Positions 24,209 through 32,752 of a stretch of DNA of 64,000 nucleotides are shown in pieces. Every line of letters starts with the position of its first letter. Within the stretch, counting starts at the first letter, position 1. The position numbers and the translations under genes were made by a program. The DNA is from Sungkyunkwania multivorans (GTDB lineage: Bacteria; Bacteroidota; Bacteroidia; Flavobacteriales; Flavobacteriaceae), in assembly GCF_042675645.1 (NCBI RefSeq), contig NZ_JBHTJH010000004.1, positions 124,001-188,000 on the forward strand. Reading direction: 5' to 3'. The notes beneath the pieces were generated by a model, which was not told the origin of the DNA, searched no databases, and worked only from the letters and a program-made list of their open reading frames with translations.

Positions 24209-26941
24209 TTAGCGTTTCAATGTAAAATGTCCTTTGAATTCTCTACCATCTTGTAGAATAGCTTTGAACCAGTAATCCGATGCAGGTAAGGGTTGCCCAT
24301 TAAAGGTACCATCCCAACCTTTTCCAAGAGGACTCAATTGTTTCACCAATTTGCCAAACTGATTAAAAATATAGATTTGGGCGACCGACTGGAGCGGCTG
24401 TTCTAGCCCTTTGAGCTGCCAATAATCGTTATGAGAATCATTGTTTGGGGTGAAGAACTTCGGGTGCCCAATGACCGCGGCCGTAAATTCACCTACTGTT
24501 CCACAACCATTCTTGTCACGAACAAAGAAATCGACGAAACCCGAAGGAACGTTTTCAAACACATTGCTATCTTGAAAGGGTCCAAGACCACTATATATGG
24601 AATATTCATAATCACCTTCCCCATCGACCAGGATGGTAACGGTATTGTTATCTCTAAGATCACCGATATCGAAACTCATAAAAGTGGCGATATTGGAAGG
24701 GACCATCTCAAAGTCTTTAGCGTTCGTGCATAACATCTGAGTACTGAACGAGCTATATTCCACTCCTATCTCTAACCTATAGGTGCCTGGTTCTACAATG
24801 TTCGCAGTCTGTTCCGACGAGATGGTGGTCAATGTTCCATCATCATTTATCTTATACCAGGCATAAAAATCAAATCCAGGTTCTGCGATCGCTATCTCCA
24901 AAGGGTCATTTAGGCAAATGATGCCGTTTTCGATCAACACTTCAGGTTTTGGATCCACAATAAGCTGAATTGTTTCAATATTTTGGCACTCATTGCTGTT
25001 TTCTACCCTTACGAATATCGTTACGTCTTCAGTGACAAAGGTATTCGGTAAGGCGTCTTCCTCTGAATAAGCTTTATCAAGAGAGTCATAGAAAAAGACA
25101 CTTTCAAAACCCGAGAAAAAAGTGGTCCTAATGGCATCAAGATCAAAGGTGGCCAATAACACTCCGTCATCTCTATCGTCGTCGCAGGCAGCGAAGGGTC
25201 CGGTGTTGGGAAGGCTCGCCAAAGTGGGTTGCACACTCAATGTAAGAGTTGCAAAATCCTCACAACCTGGTCCTGATTCGATTTTTACGATGATCGTACT
25301 GGTCACCGTGTTTCGATACGCTGTGGTATTGGTTATTGGCGTGTCACTGCTCAAGTCGGCCGCGCTCTCATAAAAAGTTACGGTAACGTCTGTGGCGCCT
25401 CCTGTGAGGTCATTAAGTGCCTGGTTAAAGTTGAAGGTGGTAATGCCATCCATCGAATTAGCTGGGTCAACATCACATTGTACCAACGTATAGTCAAACG
25501 CTTCAGGCAATGGGTTTACAGATACGGTGGCCAAACCTATCGTTGGACAATCTCCGTTGTTTGGGTTGATCTCTACCCGATAGGTACCTGAACTACTCAC
25601 CTCAAGTTCATAGGGGTTTCCCGTAGGAATAACAGGGACGCCATCGACCGTCCAATCGTACGATGCTCCAAAAATCACTTCCGGTGCACTGAGGGTATAT
25701 GTTTCTCCCTCGCACAATTGTAGCACGGTGGTACCATCGTTTTCTGGATCACCATCCGCAATAATATCTACTGTATTAAATAGCGATTGAATAAAAGGAG
25801 GTAGTCCCTGTCTAGAAACATTCGGGCTTAGGTTTATGGCATTGTGACTGTAGTTACTGGCAAATCCCAATTCATTGGGACTCTCGATTACACCAAGAAA
25901 CTGGCTTCCATTGAGATAAGAAAAAGAAAGGGTACGATAAATCTTCCCGTTGCTTCCTAGCTGAAGCGCGCCCCTGTATGAATTTTGGCGCTGATCGATG
26001 AATACTTGAGAGGCTTCGATATCTGTAGCTGCAAGATCGAACTGCACCAATGCAGACTCATGAGGTCCGTTGAAGCCAGCATTGTTATAGCTGTGGACAT
26101 ATAAAAAGCGGTTGTTCGGCGAAAACTCTACCCCATACGGAAAAGAGCTCGTCCCACTTATTGTTAGTTCTATAGGATTACTTACAATACCCGTGTTGAT
26201 ATCAAAATCGAACAGATACATTCCAGACTCGACGTTGGCACTGGCCAGTTTGGTGCCATCAGGTGAAAGTTTTAAATAACCGCGATCATCCTCAATTTGT
26301 AAGGATGAAATAGTGCTTCTAACAGGTACTGGGTTAATTCCAAGGTCGTTTACCTCATAGCTATAAAAGGTGTTGAGGTTAGGACTGCCAATACTTGCTG
26401 GCCCCTGCGTAATCACCCAGATAGAATTCTGGAAGCAATTTTTCACCACTGCCGATAATTTTTCAGACGAATCTGGTAAAAGATTCACATTCTTGGTAGT
26501 TACCGCACCATTGCCACCATCCAGACTCATGTCAACGATAGAATAATTAAAACCGGTATCGGGATCTCCATCCCCAAAAACGGTATCTACTGTAAAAATG
26601 TAATAAAGAAAATCGCTATTGGGCACGGGCACAATAATACCCGATTGGGCACTTGAAGGATCCCCGAAAAGACCATTCCCGTTAGCCATTACTTGATGGT
26701 TTCTTGTATAGACGGTGATTCCATCGGTATAGAACAGAAGGTCGCCGTTGGCATCCGAGATGGTGGCACAACCTTCATCCGTGAATAATTGGCCATCATC
26801 GGTAGCGGTAACGGTACCATCAGCGTTGAACCTAAGTCCGGCTCCATCGCCAAAATACCAATTGTTGGCCTCGCCCTGAGAAAATATTAACGTATGAAAA
26901 CACAGCGCACATAGTGTGGCTAGAAGATTTTTAGTGGTCAT
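24209..26941 (-). CDS. Large secreted protein with T9SS type B (gliding-motility-type) sorting domain
   Basis: The 910-residue protein has an N-terminal signal peptide (LLATLCALCFHTLIFSQ), then a region of about 370 residues with beta-propeller-like repeats (DGAGLRF..., SPDGTKLAS, FSPNNRFLY, GSNGKIYR), followed by Ig-like segments, and ends in the CHU_C/type B domain: FFTPNNDSHNDYW, IYIFNQFGKLVKQL, GWDGTFNGQPLPASDYWF, GHFTLKR. Type B domains send cargo via T9SS to the cell surface, often as adhesins. It is a single gene between the YhhN-like gene and the ABC exporter. Its target and ligand are unknown. Confidence 0.88.
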   Translation of the reverse strand: MTTKNLLATLCALCFHTLIFSQGEANNWYFGDGAGLRFNADGTVTATDDGQLFTDEGCATISDANGDLLFYTDGITVYTRNHQVMANGNGLFGDPSSAQSGIIVPVPNSDFLYYIFTVDTVFGDGDPDTGFNYSIVDMSLDGGNGAVTTKNVNLLPDSSEKLSAVVKNCFQNSIWVITQGPASIGSPNLNTFYSYEVNDLGINPVPVRSTISSLQIEDDRGYLKLSPDGTKLASANVESGMYLFDFDINTGIVSNPIELTISGTSSFPYGVEFSPNNRFLYVHSYNNAGFNGPHESALVQFDLAATDIEASQVFIDQRQNSYRGALQLGSNGKIYRTLSFSYLNGSQFLGVIESPNELGFASNYSHNAINLSPNVSRQGLPPFIQSLFNTVDIIADGDPENDGTTVLQLCEGETYTLSAPEVIFGASYDWTVDGVPVIPTGNPYELEVSSSGTYRVEINPNNGDCPTIGLATVSVNPLPEAFDYTLVQCDVDPANSMDGITTFNFNQALNDLTGGATDVTVTFYESAADLSSDTPITNTTAYRNTVTSTIIVKIESGPGCEDFATLTLSVQPTLASLPNTGPFAACDDDRDDGVLLATFDLDAIRTTFFSGFESVFFYDSLDKAYSEEDALPNTFVTEDVTIFVRVENSNECQNIETIQLIVDPKPEVLIENGIICLNDPLEIAIAEPGFDFYAWYKINDDGTLTTISSEQTANIVEPGTYRLEIGVEYSSFSTQMLCTNAKDFEMVPSNIATFMSFDIGDLRDNNTVTILVDGEGDYEYSIYSGLGPFQDSNVFENVPSGFVDFFVRDKNGCGTVGEFTAAVIGHPKFFTPNNDSHNDYWQLKGLEQPLQSVAQIYIFNQFGKLVKQLSPLGKGWDGTFNGQPLPASDYWFKAILQDGREFKGHFTLKR

Positions 26942-26977
26942 TGGTCTTATCTTAGATCATAAGAGCCATAAATATAA

Positions 26978-27811
26978 CTATAAATCTCGTCTCTTCAGTA
27001 AGGCATACGACCAATAGATAAATAATGTCGTCCAAACGAGAACGATCAATATTTGATACCAGTGAACGTCATGGTCAAAATTGAAATTCTCCCCGATCTG
27101 ATTGCCTAGATTCTTTACGGCCGAAAGTCTGGTAAAAGGTTCTTTAACGAGATTTGACATCGATTCTAGAGGGAGAAAATTTTTGATGTTCTGAGCAAGT
27201 TTCCAATCCTCCAGCTGCCAACCGAGGAGGCCAAAAGAAATTTGTTCAACGATATACCACAGAATTAAGAAACCAAGGGCAAAGGCCGAACGTTTTACTA
27301 AAATGCCTAAGAAGAGACAGAATGAAAAGAAACCTATCAATTTGATAAAAAATGCCAATAGATATTCCAATTCAGAGAAGATGATCTGTAGTTCATCGAA
27401 GTCGGAATATGCCAGCCCCAATATCATGGAAACAACAAAGAGAAATATGGTCGAAACCCCAGCAAATACCAATACGGTTATAAATTTGGAGAGCACGAAC
27501 TCTTTTTTGCTTAGGCCATCAATAAGATTTTGCTTTAGCGTTTTATTGCTATACTCGTTCGCCATCATAGAAACGATGACCACCGCTAAGAACAATTTGA
27601 AGAGCGCAGCTATAAACGAGTTAAAATGCCAGATATATGGAAAGTTGAAGATGCCCAATTCGGCCAGATGGAATTTTATCGGGCCAATGTCAAATTTGAT
27701 GGCCGCGATCAGCGAAATTAAAGTGAGCAATACAAAGTAAGAGATGATCAACACCTTGCTGGCTTTGTTGTTCCAAAGTTTTATGAATTCTATATTGAGT
27801 AGTCGTACCAT
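26978..27811 (-). CDS. ABC-2-type transporter permease subunit
   Basis: The 277-residue permease has six hydrophobic helices: an N-terminal one (VLIISYFVLLTLISLIAAI), a pair around 55-80, MILGL-type helices near 110-200 and a last one (QILIVLVWTTLFIYWSYALL) ending in KRRDL. It begins with MVRLLNIEFIKLWNNKASK, typical of ABC-2 exporter permeases. It lies 61 bases after the start-side partner ATPase gene on the same strand and should form a homodimer or pair with it. The cargo, lipid, peptide or drug, is not evident. Confidence 0.85.
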   Translation of the reverse strand: MVRLLNIEFIKLWNNKASKVLIISYFVLLTLISLIAAIKFDIGPIKFHLAELGIFNFPYIWHFNSFIAALFKLFLAVVIVSMMANEYSNKTLKQNLIDGLSKKEFVLSKFITVLVFAGVSTIFLFVVSMILGLAYSDFDELQIIFSELEYLLAFFIKLIGFFSFCLFLGILVKRSAFALGFLILWYIVEQISFGLLGWQLEDWKLAQNIKNFLPLESMSNLVKEPFTRLSAVKNLGNQIGENFNFDHDVHWYQILIVLVWTTLFIYWSYALLKRRDL

Positions 27812-27872
27812 TTTTATCGATTAGTTGATGATTGCCGAAGGCCGTTTGTATGTTCCCCGCGCAGATTTACTT

Positions 27873-28775
27873 TTAGTTTTGCTGATTTTTGGTAAGGGTC
27901 AAGAATTGCTCTTCCAAGCTCTCTTTTCGCTTTACCAAATGTGAGAGCGTAATACCTTGCTCAAACATTTTCTTGTTGAATTCAGCGGCCTCCATAGGCT
28001 CATTCAAAAAAACAGTGATGGTACCGTTTTCTGTTTTGATCGAACCAAAGGCAGTGTCTTTTTCTAAGAGCTGCGCCAGCACATCATTATTTTCGGCCTT
28101 CAATTCGAAGAACCCATGGCTGGCCACCATCTCATCCACAGGCCCAGAATATAGCTTTTCACCTTTTCTGAGGATCACCACATGGCTGCATACCTTTTCG
28201 ACCTCATCCAACAAATGAGACGCTAACAAGATCGTCGTACCATTGGCGGCGATCTTTTTAATGATCTCTCTGATCTGATGAATTCCCTGAGGGTCCAAGC
28301 CATTCGTAGGCTCATCCAGTATTAGGATCTCTGGGTCGTTGAGAAGGGCAGAGGCAATGGCCAGTCGTTGTTTCATTCCCAAGGAATAGGTGCGGAACTT
28401 GCTATCCTTTCTATCGAGGAGCCCAACGATCTCGAGCTTTTCTTCTACTTTGTCATTCGGCACATCTTTGATCTTACAGACCAGTTTCAAATTCTGAACA
28501 GCCGTCATATAAGGATAAAAATTCGGCCGTTCGATGATGGCTCCTACCTTCTTTAAGGCATCATGGGTAGAAACGTTGCCGTCAAACCATTTGAAGTTTC
28601 CTGCCGTACGATTTACAACATTTAGTACAATTCCTAGGGTGGTCGATTTACCACTTCCATTCGGGCCTAGGATTCCGTAGACATTCCCTTTTTCAATCGA
28701 AAATGAAAGGTCTTTTACGGCAGTCACATAGCCATATTTCTTGGTGAGATTTTCAATGGTTAGTATGGTTTCCAA
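27873..28775 (-). CDS. ABC transporter ATP-binding subunit
   Basis: The 300-residue nucleotide-binding subunit has Walker A GPNGSGKST, a Q-loop, signature SLGMKQRLAIA, Walker B ILILDEP and the H-loop LLASHLLDEVE. The C-terminal 80 residues form a DUF4162-like regulatory region. It drives the adjacent permease. The first codon is TTG at 28775 (METILTIENLTKKYG); no ATG fits the family N-terminus, so an unusual start that lowers expression is probable. It is divergent from the unknown gene at 28854. Confidence 0.9.
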   Translation of the reverse strand: METILTIENLTKKYGYVTAVKDLSFSIEKGNVYGILGPNGSGKSTTLGIVLNVVNRTAGNFKWFDGNVSTHDALKKVGAIIERPNFYPYMTAVQNLKLVCKIKDVPNDKVEEKLEIVGLLDRKDSKFRTYSLGMKQRLAIASALLNDPEILILDEPTNGLDPQGIHQIREIIKKIAANGTTILLASHLLDEVEKVCSHVVILRKGEKLYSGPVDEMVASHGFFELKAENNDVLAQLLEKDTAFGSIKTENGTITVFLNEPMEAAEFNKKMFEQGITLSHLVKRKESLEEQFLTLTKNQQN

Positions 28776-28853
28776 TGAAGTTTTTTTTAGATTGTTATAC
28801 TAAGTTGACGACGGGCATGGAAAAATGTTACATAAAGATAGTAACTTTACCCA

Positions 28854-29924
28854 ATGAGTGATGAAAAGTTGATGTCCAAGAAAAAGCCCTCTTATAAGGT
28901 GGGCGAAAAGTTCTTCGAGTACTTGTCAGAGTATAACAGGACGACCCATATACCGATCTCCTACGATGATCTTTTGCGATTCTCGGGTTCTGTGGCCGTT
29001 CTAGACAAAAATGATGAGGATACGCTCTGGGTACGTGTGTATTACAATGAGTTTGAACGAGAGGAGATCGACCGAGAGTTAAAACAGGTTTACAGTATCT
29101 TCCATTCGGATGGTAACGAGGATATCATATCATTTCTCAACATCGATGCTATTGATTATTGCACTTTTGGCAATTCAAAACCCTTTAGGGTCAAAGTACG
29201 GAATATTCTCAACGACAATTTTACATATTTCTATATCAAGAAAGCAGATGCTTCGCGAATATACGGCTTAGAGTTAGAACATATGCTCTCACCTTACAAT
29301 CTCAATTTTTTGGTGTTCAACGATACCTTGATCGAAGAGCATATTGCAGGCATCCCTGGTGATGTTTTCATTCAGGATTATTTGCCAGCGTGTACGGAAA
29401 CCGAAAAATCACAGATAGCCAAAGAGTTCGTTAAATTCAACGAACGCTGTATGATCAGACTGCTGGGCGACATGCGTTCCTATAATTATGTGGTAGTGCC
29501 TGTTCACGATTTCGACCACGTGGTATATCGGATCCGGGCGATCGATTTTGATCAGCAATGCTACGAATCGAAGTTTAAGGTCTATAGACCGCAGTTCTTC
29601 AAGGAGAATTCAACTTTGGTGATGATGGTGCAGGATAAACTTTTGGCCAACTCGATCGAACAGTACAAGAAAGAAGAGCGTTCGGTCATTGCCAAAAGGA
29701 TGAAAGGGGCGGACAAGCGTATCAAGAAGCTTTTGAAGTGTATGGTGAAGGATAAGATATCACCCTTTGAAAACGTGAAGATACTACGTGCCGAATTGTA
29801 TGAATACACTTTAGATATGAAATTCAAACGCTGCAGAACGATGGGGCAATTACTGCGTACGGCCCTCGAGTTTGTAAAGCGAAATTATGAGGACGTCAAT
29901 ATGAAACGCCTGTTGCAAGGGTAA
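28854..29924 (+). CDS. Conserved-looking protein of unknown function with kinase-like residues
   Basis: I do not recognise a named family for this 356-residue soluble protein. No signal peptide or membrane helix is present. Parts read like a kinase-fold catalytic core: FYIKKAD with Lys129/130, Glu140 in YGLELEHML, LGDMRSYNYVVV (Asp206, Asn211) and RAIDFDQQ (Asp231, Asp233), which resemble Lys, Glu, HGDxxxxN and DFD motifs of APH or HipA-like kinases. The C-terminus is strongly basic and helical (KRMKGADKRIKKLLK). A TAACTTTA -7-like box lies at 28842-28849. It is not next to an obvious partner: the ABC exporter is divergent, and the nucleoid-associated gene is convergent. Confidence 0.55.
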   Translation: MSDEKLMSKKKPSYKVGEKFFEYLSEYNRTTHIPISYDDLLRFSGSVAVLDKNDEDTLWVRVYYNEFEREEIDRELKQVYSIFHSDGNEDIISFLNIDAIDYCTFGNSKPFRVKVRNILNDNFTYFYIKKADASRIYGLELEHMLSPYNLNFLVFNDTLIEEHIAGIPGDVFIQDYLPACTETEKSQIAKEFVKFNERCMIRLLGDMRSYNYVVVPVHDFDHVVYRIRAIDFDQQCYESKFKVYRPQFFKENSTLVMMVQDKLLANSIEQYKKEERSVIAKRMKGADKRIKKLLKCMVKDKISPFENVKILRAELYEYTLDMKFKRCRTMGQLLRTALEFVKRNYEDVNMKRLLQG

Positions 29925-29929
29925 TTTAA

Positions 29930-29960
29930 GTCAGCAGTTGGCAGTCGCAGCTAGCAGTCG
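29930..29960. repeat. CAGT-rich heptad repeat remnant
   Basis: The stretch holds CAGCAGTTGGCAGTCGCAG and AGCAGTCG, a degenerate repeat of CAGT[C/T]GG-like heptads between the convergent genes. The same flavour of sequence appears in the sucC promoter spacer (16079-16095). Confidence 0.4.
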
Positions 29961-29999
29961 ATATTTCACATGCGGTACGTTAAAACTTAGAAATATACA

Positions 30000-31058
30000 C
30001 TACGACTTCTGCTCCTTGTTGAAGTACACCAGATAATAATACATTTGCTTTTCCTCATCCCAGCCTTTCTCCACAAACTTCTCGGCAGATTCAGGATTGA
30101 TGAAATCCATCTTTATCTGAATATTCGTGTCTAATTCGATGACGTTTTTGATGCTCTTTCTGGCGGCAGATACGGCCTTATTCGCAATGGGAAAGTTAGA
30201 GACATCCTCGATGCTATACTTTGGGCCGCGCTCTACCTTGTAGTGCTTGAATTCGGGTATCAGGTCGGGATTGTCGATCACTTCATTTAAGAAGTTGGTC
30301 TCCTCAAACTCATCATTCTTGGCAAAATGGTTCACCGCCCGGTTCATGAATAACACCTCTTCTTTTTTATCCTCGGCTGGCAGAACTACGTCTTTGGCAA
30401 AATCTTGACAAAATTTCAGATATTTTTTGGTGAAAAAGTTTTCGTCCTCAAAGGCATCCACTCCTAAAAAGTGCTCTAACCAATATTTGGTATCATAGCG
30501 GTTGCTGTCTATCGAAAGTATCTTATAGCCCTCTTCTTTTTTGGTGTTGAAGATAAGGGCCCCTTTGTCTAGCTTGTTCAAATTGATACCTTGCTGCAAC
30601 ACCATTTCCAAATTGCTCTCTTTTTCCTCAAATTGAAGGAAATCGTGTTTCAATTCTGATTTGAATATCCCAATCGCATCTACTTTTTCGTTATCCAGCA
30701 TCACATTGGTGAGATAGGTAACATAGACCTCACCAGCTTTAATATGCGGATGCTGCGACTGTTCAAATAAATGCGAAGCGATCTTTTTCGAGCTATCATG
30801 GATCGAATCGGGATCATCGAAAACCGTCGATACAATATTGTACAGGTGGTTGAACTCAACGTCCACCTCATTGCTAAAGCGAAAATAGTTTTCCTCTTTG
30901 GTACGGAAGGGTCCAAAAAAATAATCCTTGATCAAGGGAGTAAGTTCATCGGTGAGTTGATATGGAGATGCAGATAAGAAGATGTTCTCGTTTCTACTTC
31001 TGTTGCCTACTCTATGAATCGAAAGCGATTCTATATTTAATGGATATAAGTTTAGCAT
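30000..31058 (-). CDS. Nucleoid-associated protein (NdpA/YejK family)
   Basis: The 352-residue protein fits the 37-kDa nucleoid-associated family: N-terminal SIHRVGNRSRNENIFLS, a middle KAGEVYVTYLTNVMLD-V-DAIGIFKSE and a C-terminal FINPESAEKFVEKGWDEE that includes the family's Glu-Lys-Trp region. Family members such as YejK bind DNA and associate with the nucleoid; their exact role is not settled. It is the last gene of a minus-strand run but is separated from the pRiA4b ORF-3-like gene by 134 bases containing a GCAGGAAT hairpin repeat. It converges on the kinase-like gene. Confidence 0.82.
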   Translation of the reverse strand: MLNLYPLNIESLSIHRVGNRSRNENIFLSASPYQLTDELTPLIKDYFFGPFRTKEENYFRFSNEVDVEFNHLYNIVSTVFDDPDSIHDSSKKIASHLFEQSQHPHIKAGEVYVTYLTNVMLDNEKVDAIGIFKSELKHDFLQFEEKESNLEMVLQQGINLNKLDKGALIFNTKKEEGYKILSIDSNRYDTKYWLEHFLGVDAFEDENFFTKKYLKFCQDFAKDVVLPAEDKKEEVLFMNRAVNHFAKNDEFEETNFLNEVIDNPDLIPEFKHYKVERGPKYSIEDVSNFPIANKAVSAARKSIKNVIELDTNIQIKMDFINPESAEKFVEKGWDEEKQMYYYLVYFNKEQKS

Positions 31059-31075
31059 CAGTATTGATTTTTGTC

Positions 31076-31095
31076 ATTCCTGCAAGGGCAGGAAT
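31076..31095. repeat. REP-like hairpin repeat
   Basis: ATTCCTGC (31076-31083) and GCAGGAAT (31088-31095) form a perfect 8-bp stem with loop AAGG, preceded by TTGTC. It looks like one copy of a dispersed intergenic repeat; other copies were not seen in this window. Confidence 0.5.
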
Positions 31096-31192
31096 CTAAT
31101 TTAATTATTAAAGCTTGAGTTAGAGTAAGAAACTCTGAGAGGAACCTAGCTGCCCAAGACAGCTTAAGAATACCTTATCTCGTCTATCGCCG

Positions 31193-31693
31193 TCAATTCC
31201 AATTCTCGTCAAAATCTAGATTTTCATAATCATCGATATCTAGACCTAGATCATCAAATTCACTGTTCACATCACCTTCCTCCGTCTCAAATTGTTTCTC
31301 TGGTGCAGCATCGGGTAATTCGCCATGCGCAAACATTAGGTTGGGGTAGGTCCGTCCGGCCTGTTTTTCACCGATGTCTGCGAGTTCAACGAAGAAGGTC
31401 CACATGTTGAGGAAATCGTAGATATAGATGAGCTTTGTATTATCGCGGTTGGCAATGGCATCCAACGAAGTTTCTTCCATGATCATGCCTTCACCAGTAT
31501 CAAACATAGAGATCTCCTCTCCCTGATTCCAATCGTTGTCACTGGTATAGAAAGAGGCCATTTCCCCACCATCGAACCCAAAAGCTTGTACAATGCTATT
31601 GTGAAAGTCTTCAAAAGAGGCGTTAGCCTCAATTTCTATATCTCTAAAGATGTCCTCTTCGGTATCTAATATAACTCTAAAGCGGTAGATCAT
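31193..31693 (-). CDS. Plasmid pRiA4b ORF-3-like protein
   Basis: At 166 residues the protein matches the PRiA4_ORF3 family (the IS1096 element passenger TnpR-like family in some annotations): IYRFRVILDTEEDIFRDIEI at the start, SFEDFHNSIVQAFGFDGGEMASFYTSDNDW in the core and LIYIYDFLNMWTFFVELADI later. The last 50 residues are strongly acidic. The fold is known but the function is not; despite the name there is no transposase nearby. It lies 24 bases downstream of ctaA on the same strand. Confidence 0.75.
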   Translation of the reverse strand: MIYRFRVILDTEEDIFRDIEIEANASFEDFHNSIVQAFGFDGGEMASFYTSDNDWNQGEEISMFDTGEGMIMEETSLDAIANRDNTKLIYIYDFLNMWTFFVELADIGEKQAGRTYPNLMFAHGELPDAAPEKQFETEEGDVNSEFDDLGLDIDDYENLDFDENWN

Positions 31694-31717
31694 GTTAAAA
31701 AACTTAAATGCGCAAAT

Positions 31718-32752
31718 TTACAAAGTTTCCACAGATGTAACAGCTTTTCTCGACTCTAAGAATAAATAAAACTGCACACCAAACAATAGGGTAGCGATGA
31801 CAAGGTGCAACGGCTGGGACCCAAATGGGAAATCGATATAATACATGGCCATTCCGCTAAGGATCTCAATAAAAAGCAAAAGCATCACCCAATTCATCTT
31901 GCGATATCCCAGTTGAAGTTTGCTGTTCCTATAATAAAGGAAGGCATTCATGGCAAACACCAAGATAGAGAAAGAGCGATGAAAATAGAATTTGAAGGTG
32001 GGGTATGACAGCCACGCCTCAGGCGCATCGTATCCGTAGAATTTTACCTGTTCGTCGACATACTGCCTTACCTGTGTTCCAAGAATGATCTGTCCAAGGG
32101 TAAATAAAATGGTTATGATGAGTACGTTCCTAAAAACCCCGTCATATTTGATCGATGCAGTGCTGCTCCTTGTAACGTAGATGAGATAGAGAAGCATGGC
32201 CACTATGACCAATGCCATCACCATGTGTACAGTGATCTTATAAGGTGCTAGATTAGAATCCACGACGGTTTTTCCAAGCCACGCCTGAAACCCCATTCCG
32301 AAGACGGTCAACCACGAAACGACCGTCAACCACCTTTGCTTTCTGAAAAACCAAAAGGATAGCACAGCCATCACGAGGATGGGAATTCCCGAGAGCGCTC
32401 CTAAGAGCCTGTTTACATATTCTATCCAAGTATGCAGTGGATTGAAAATGGCATAGTCGTGCTTGGTATAGCTGTCCCAATTGCTATCATTGTAAACATT
32501 TCCAGAGGTGAAATCCTTTGGTGTGATCCTCAATTCCTCATCAACGATGATAATTCTTCCTTCCTTATAAAAATGGTTGGGTCGCCATTGCAACTCAGTT
32601 TCTTCGGTTGGAGGGATATAGTAACCAAAACATTTTGGCCAATCCGGACATCCCATCCCAGAGCCCGTCATACGTACTACCGCCCCAGCAACAATAACCA
32701 GATATATGAGTATCAATGCTGTCTTTGCAGCTTTTCTGAAGTATTTTCTCAT
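31718..32752 (-). CDS. ctaA: Heme A synthase (COX15/CtaA)
   Basis: The 344-residue inner-membrane monooxygenase converts heme O to heme A for aa3-type cytochrome oxidase. It has eight membrane helices with the CtaA motifs GAVVRMTGSGMGCPDWPKCFG near the N-terminus, HTWIEYVNRLLGALSG (paired heme ligand and Glu/Arg motif), LGKTVVDSNLAPYKITVHMV and the C-terminal QPLHLVIATLLFG. Its start codon overlaps the cca stop by 4 bases (ATGA), so translation is likely coupled to cca. Other heme or oxidase genes are not adjacent. Confidence 0.93.
   Translation of the reverse strand: MRKYFRKAAKTALILIYLVIVAGAVVRMTGSGMGCPDWPKCFGYYIPPTEETELQWRPNHFYKEGRIIIVDEELRITPKDFTSGNVYNDSNWDSYTKHDYAIFNPLHTWIEYVNRLLGALSGIPILVMAVLSFWFFRKQRWLTVVSWLTVFGMGFQAWLGKTVVDSNLAPYKITVHMVMALVIVAMLLYLIYVTRSSTASIKYDGVFRNVLIITILFTLGQIILGTQVRQYVDEQVKFYGYDAPEAWLSYPTFKFYFHRSFSILVFAMNAFLYYRNSKLQLGYRKMNWVMLLLFIEILSGMAMYYIDFPFGSQPLHLVIATLLFGVQFYLFLESRKAVTSVETL

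Noticed and set aside
31193..31693. IS1096-type mobile element suggested by the family name of the encoded protein
   Set aside because: No transposase, terminal inverted repeats or target duplication is present around the gene.
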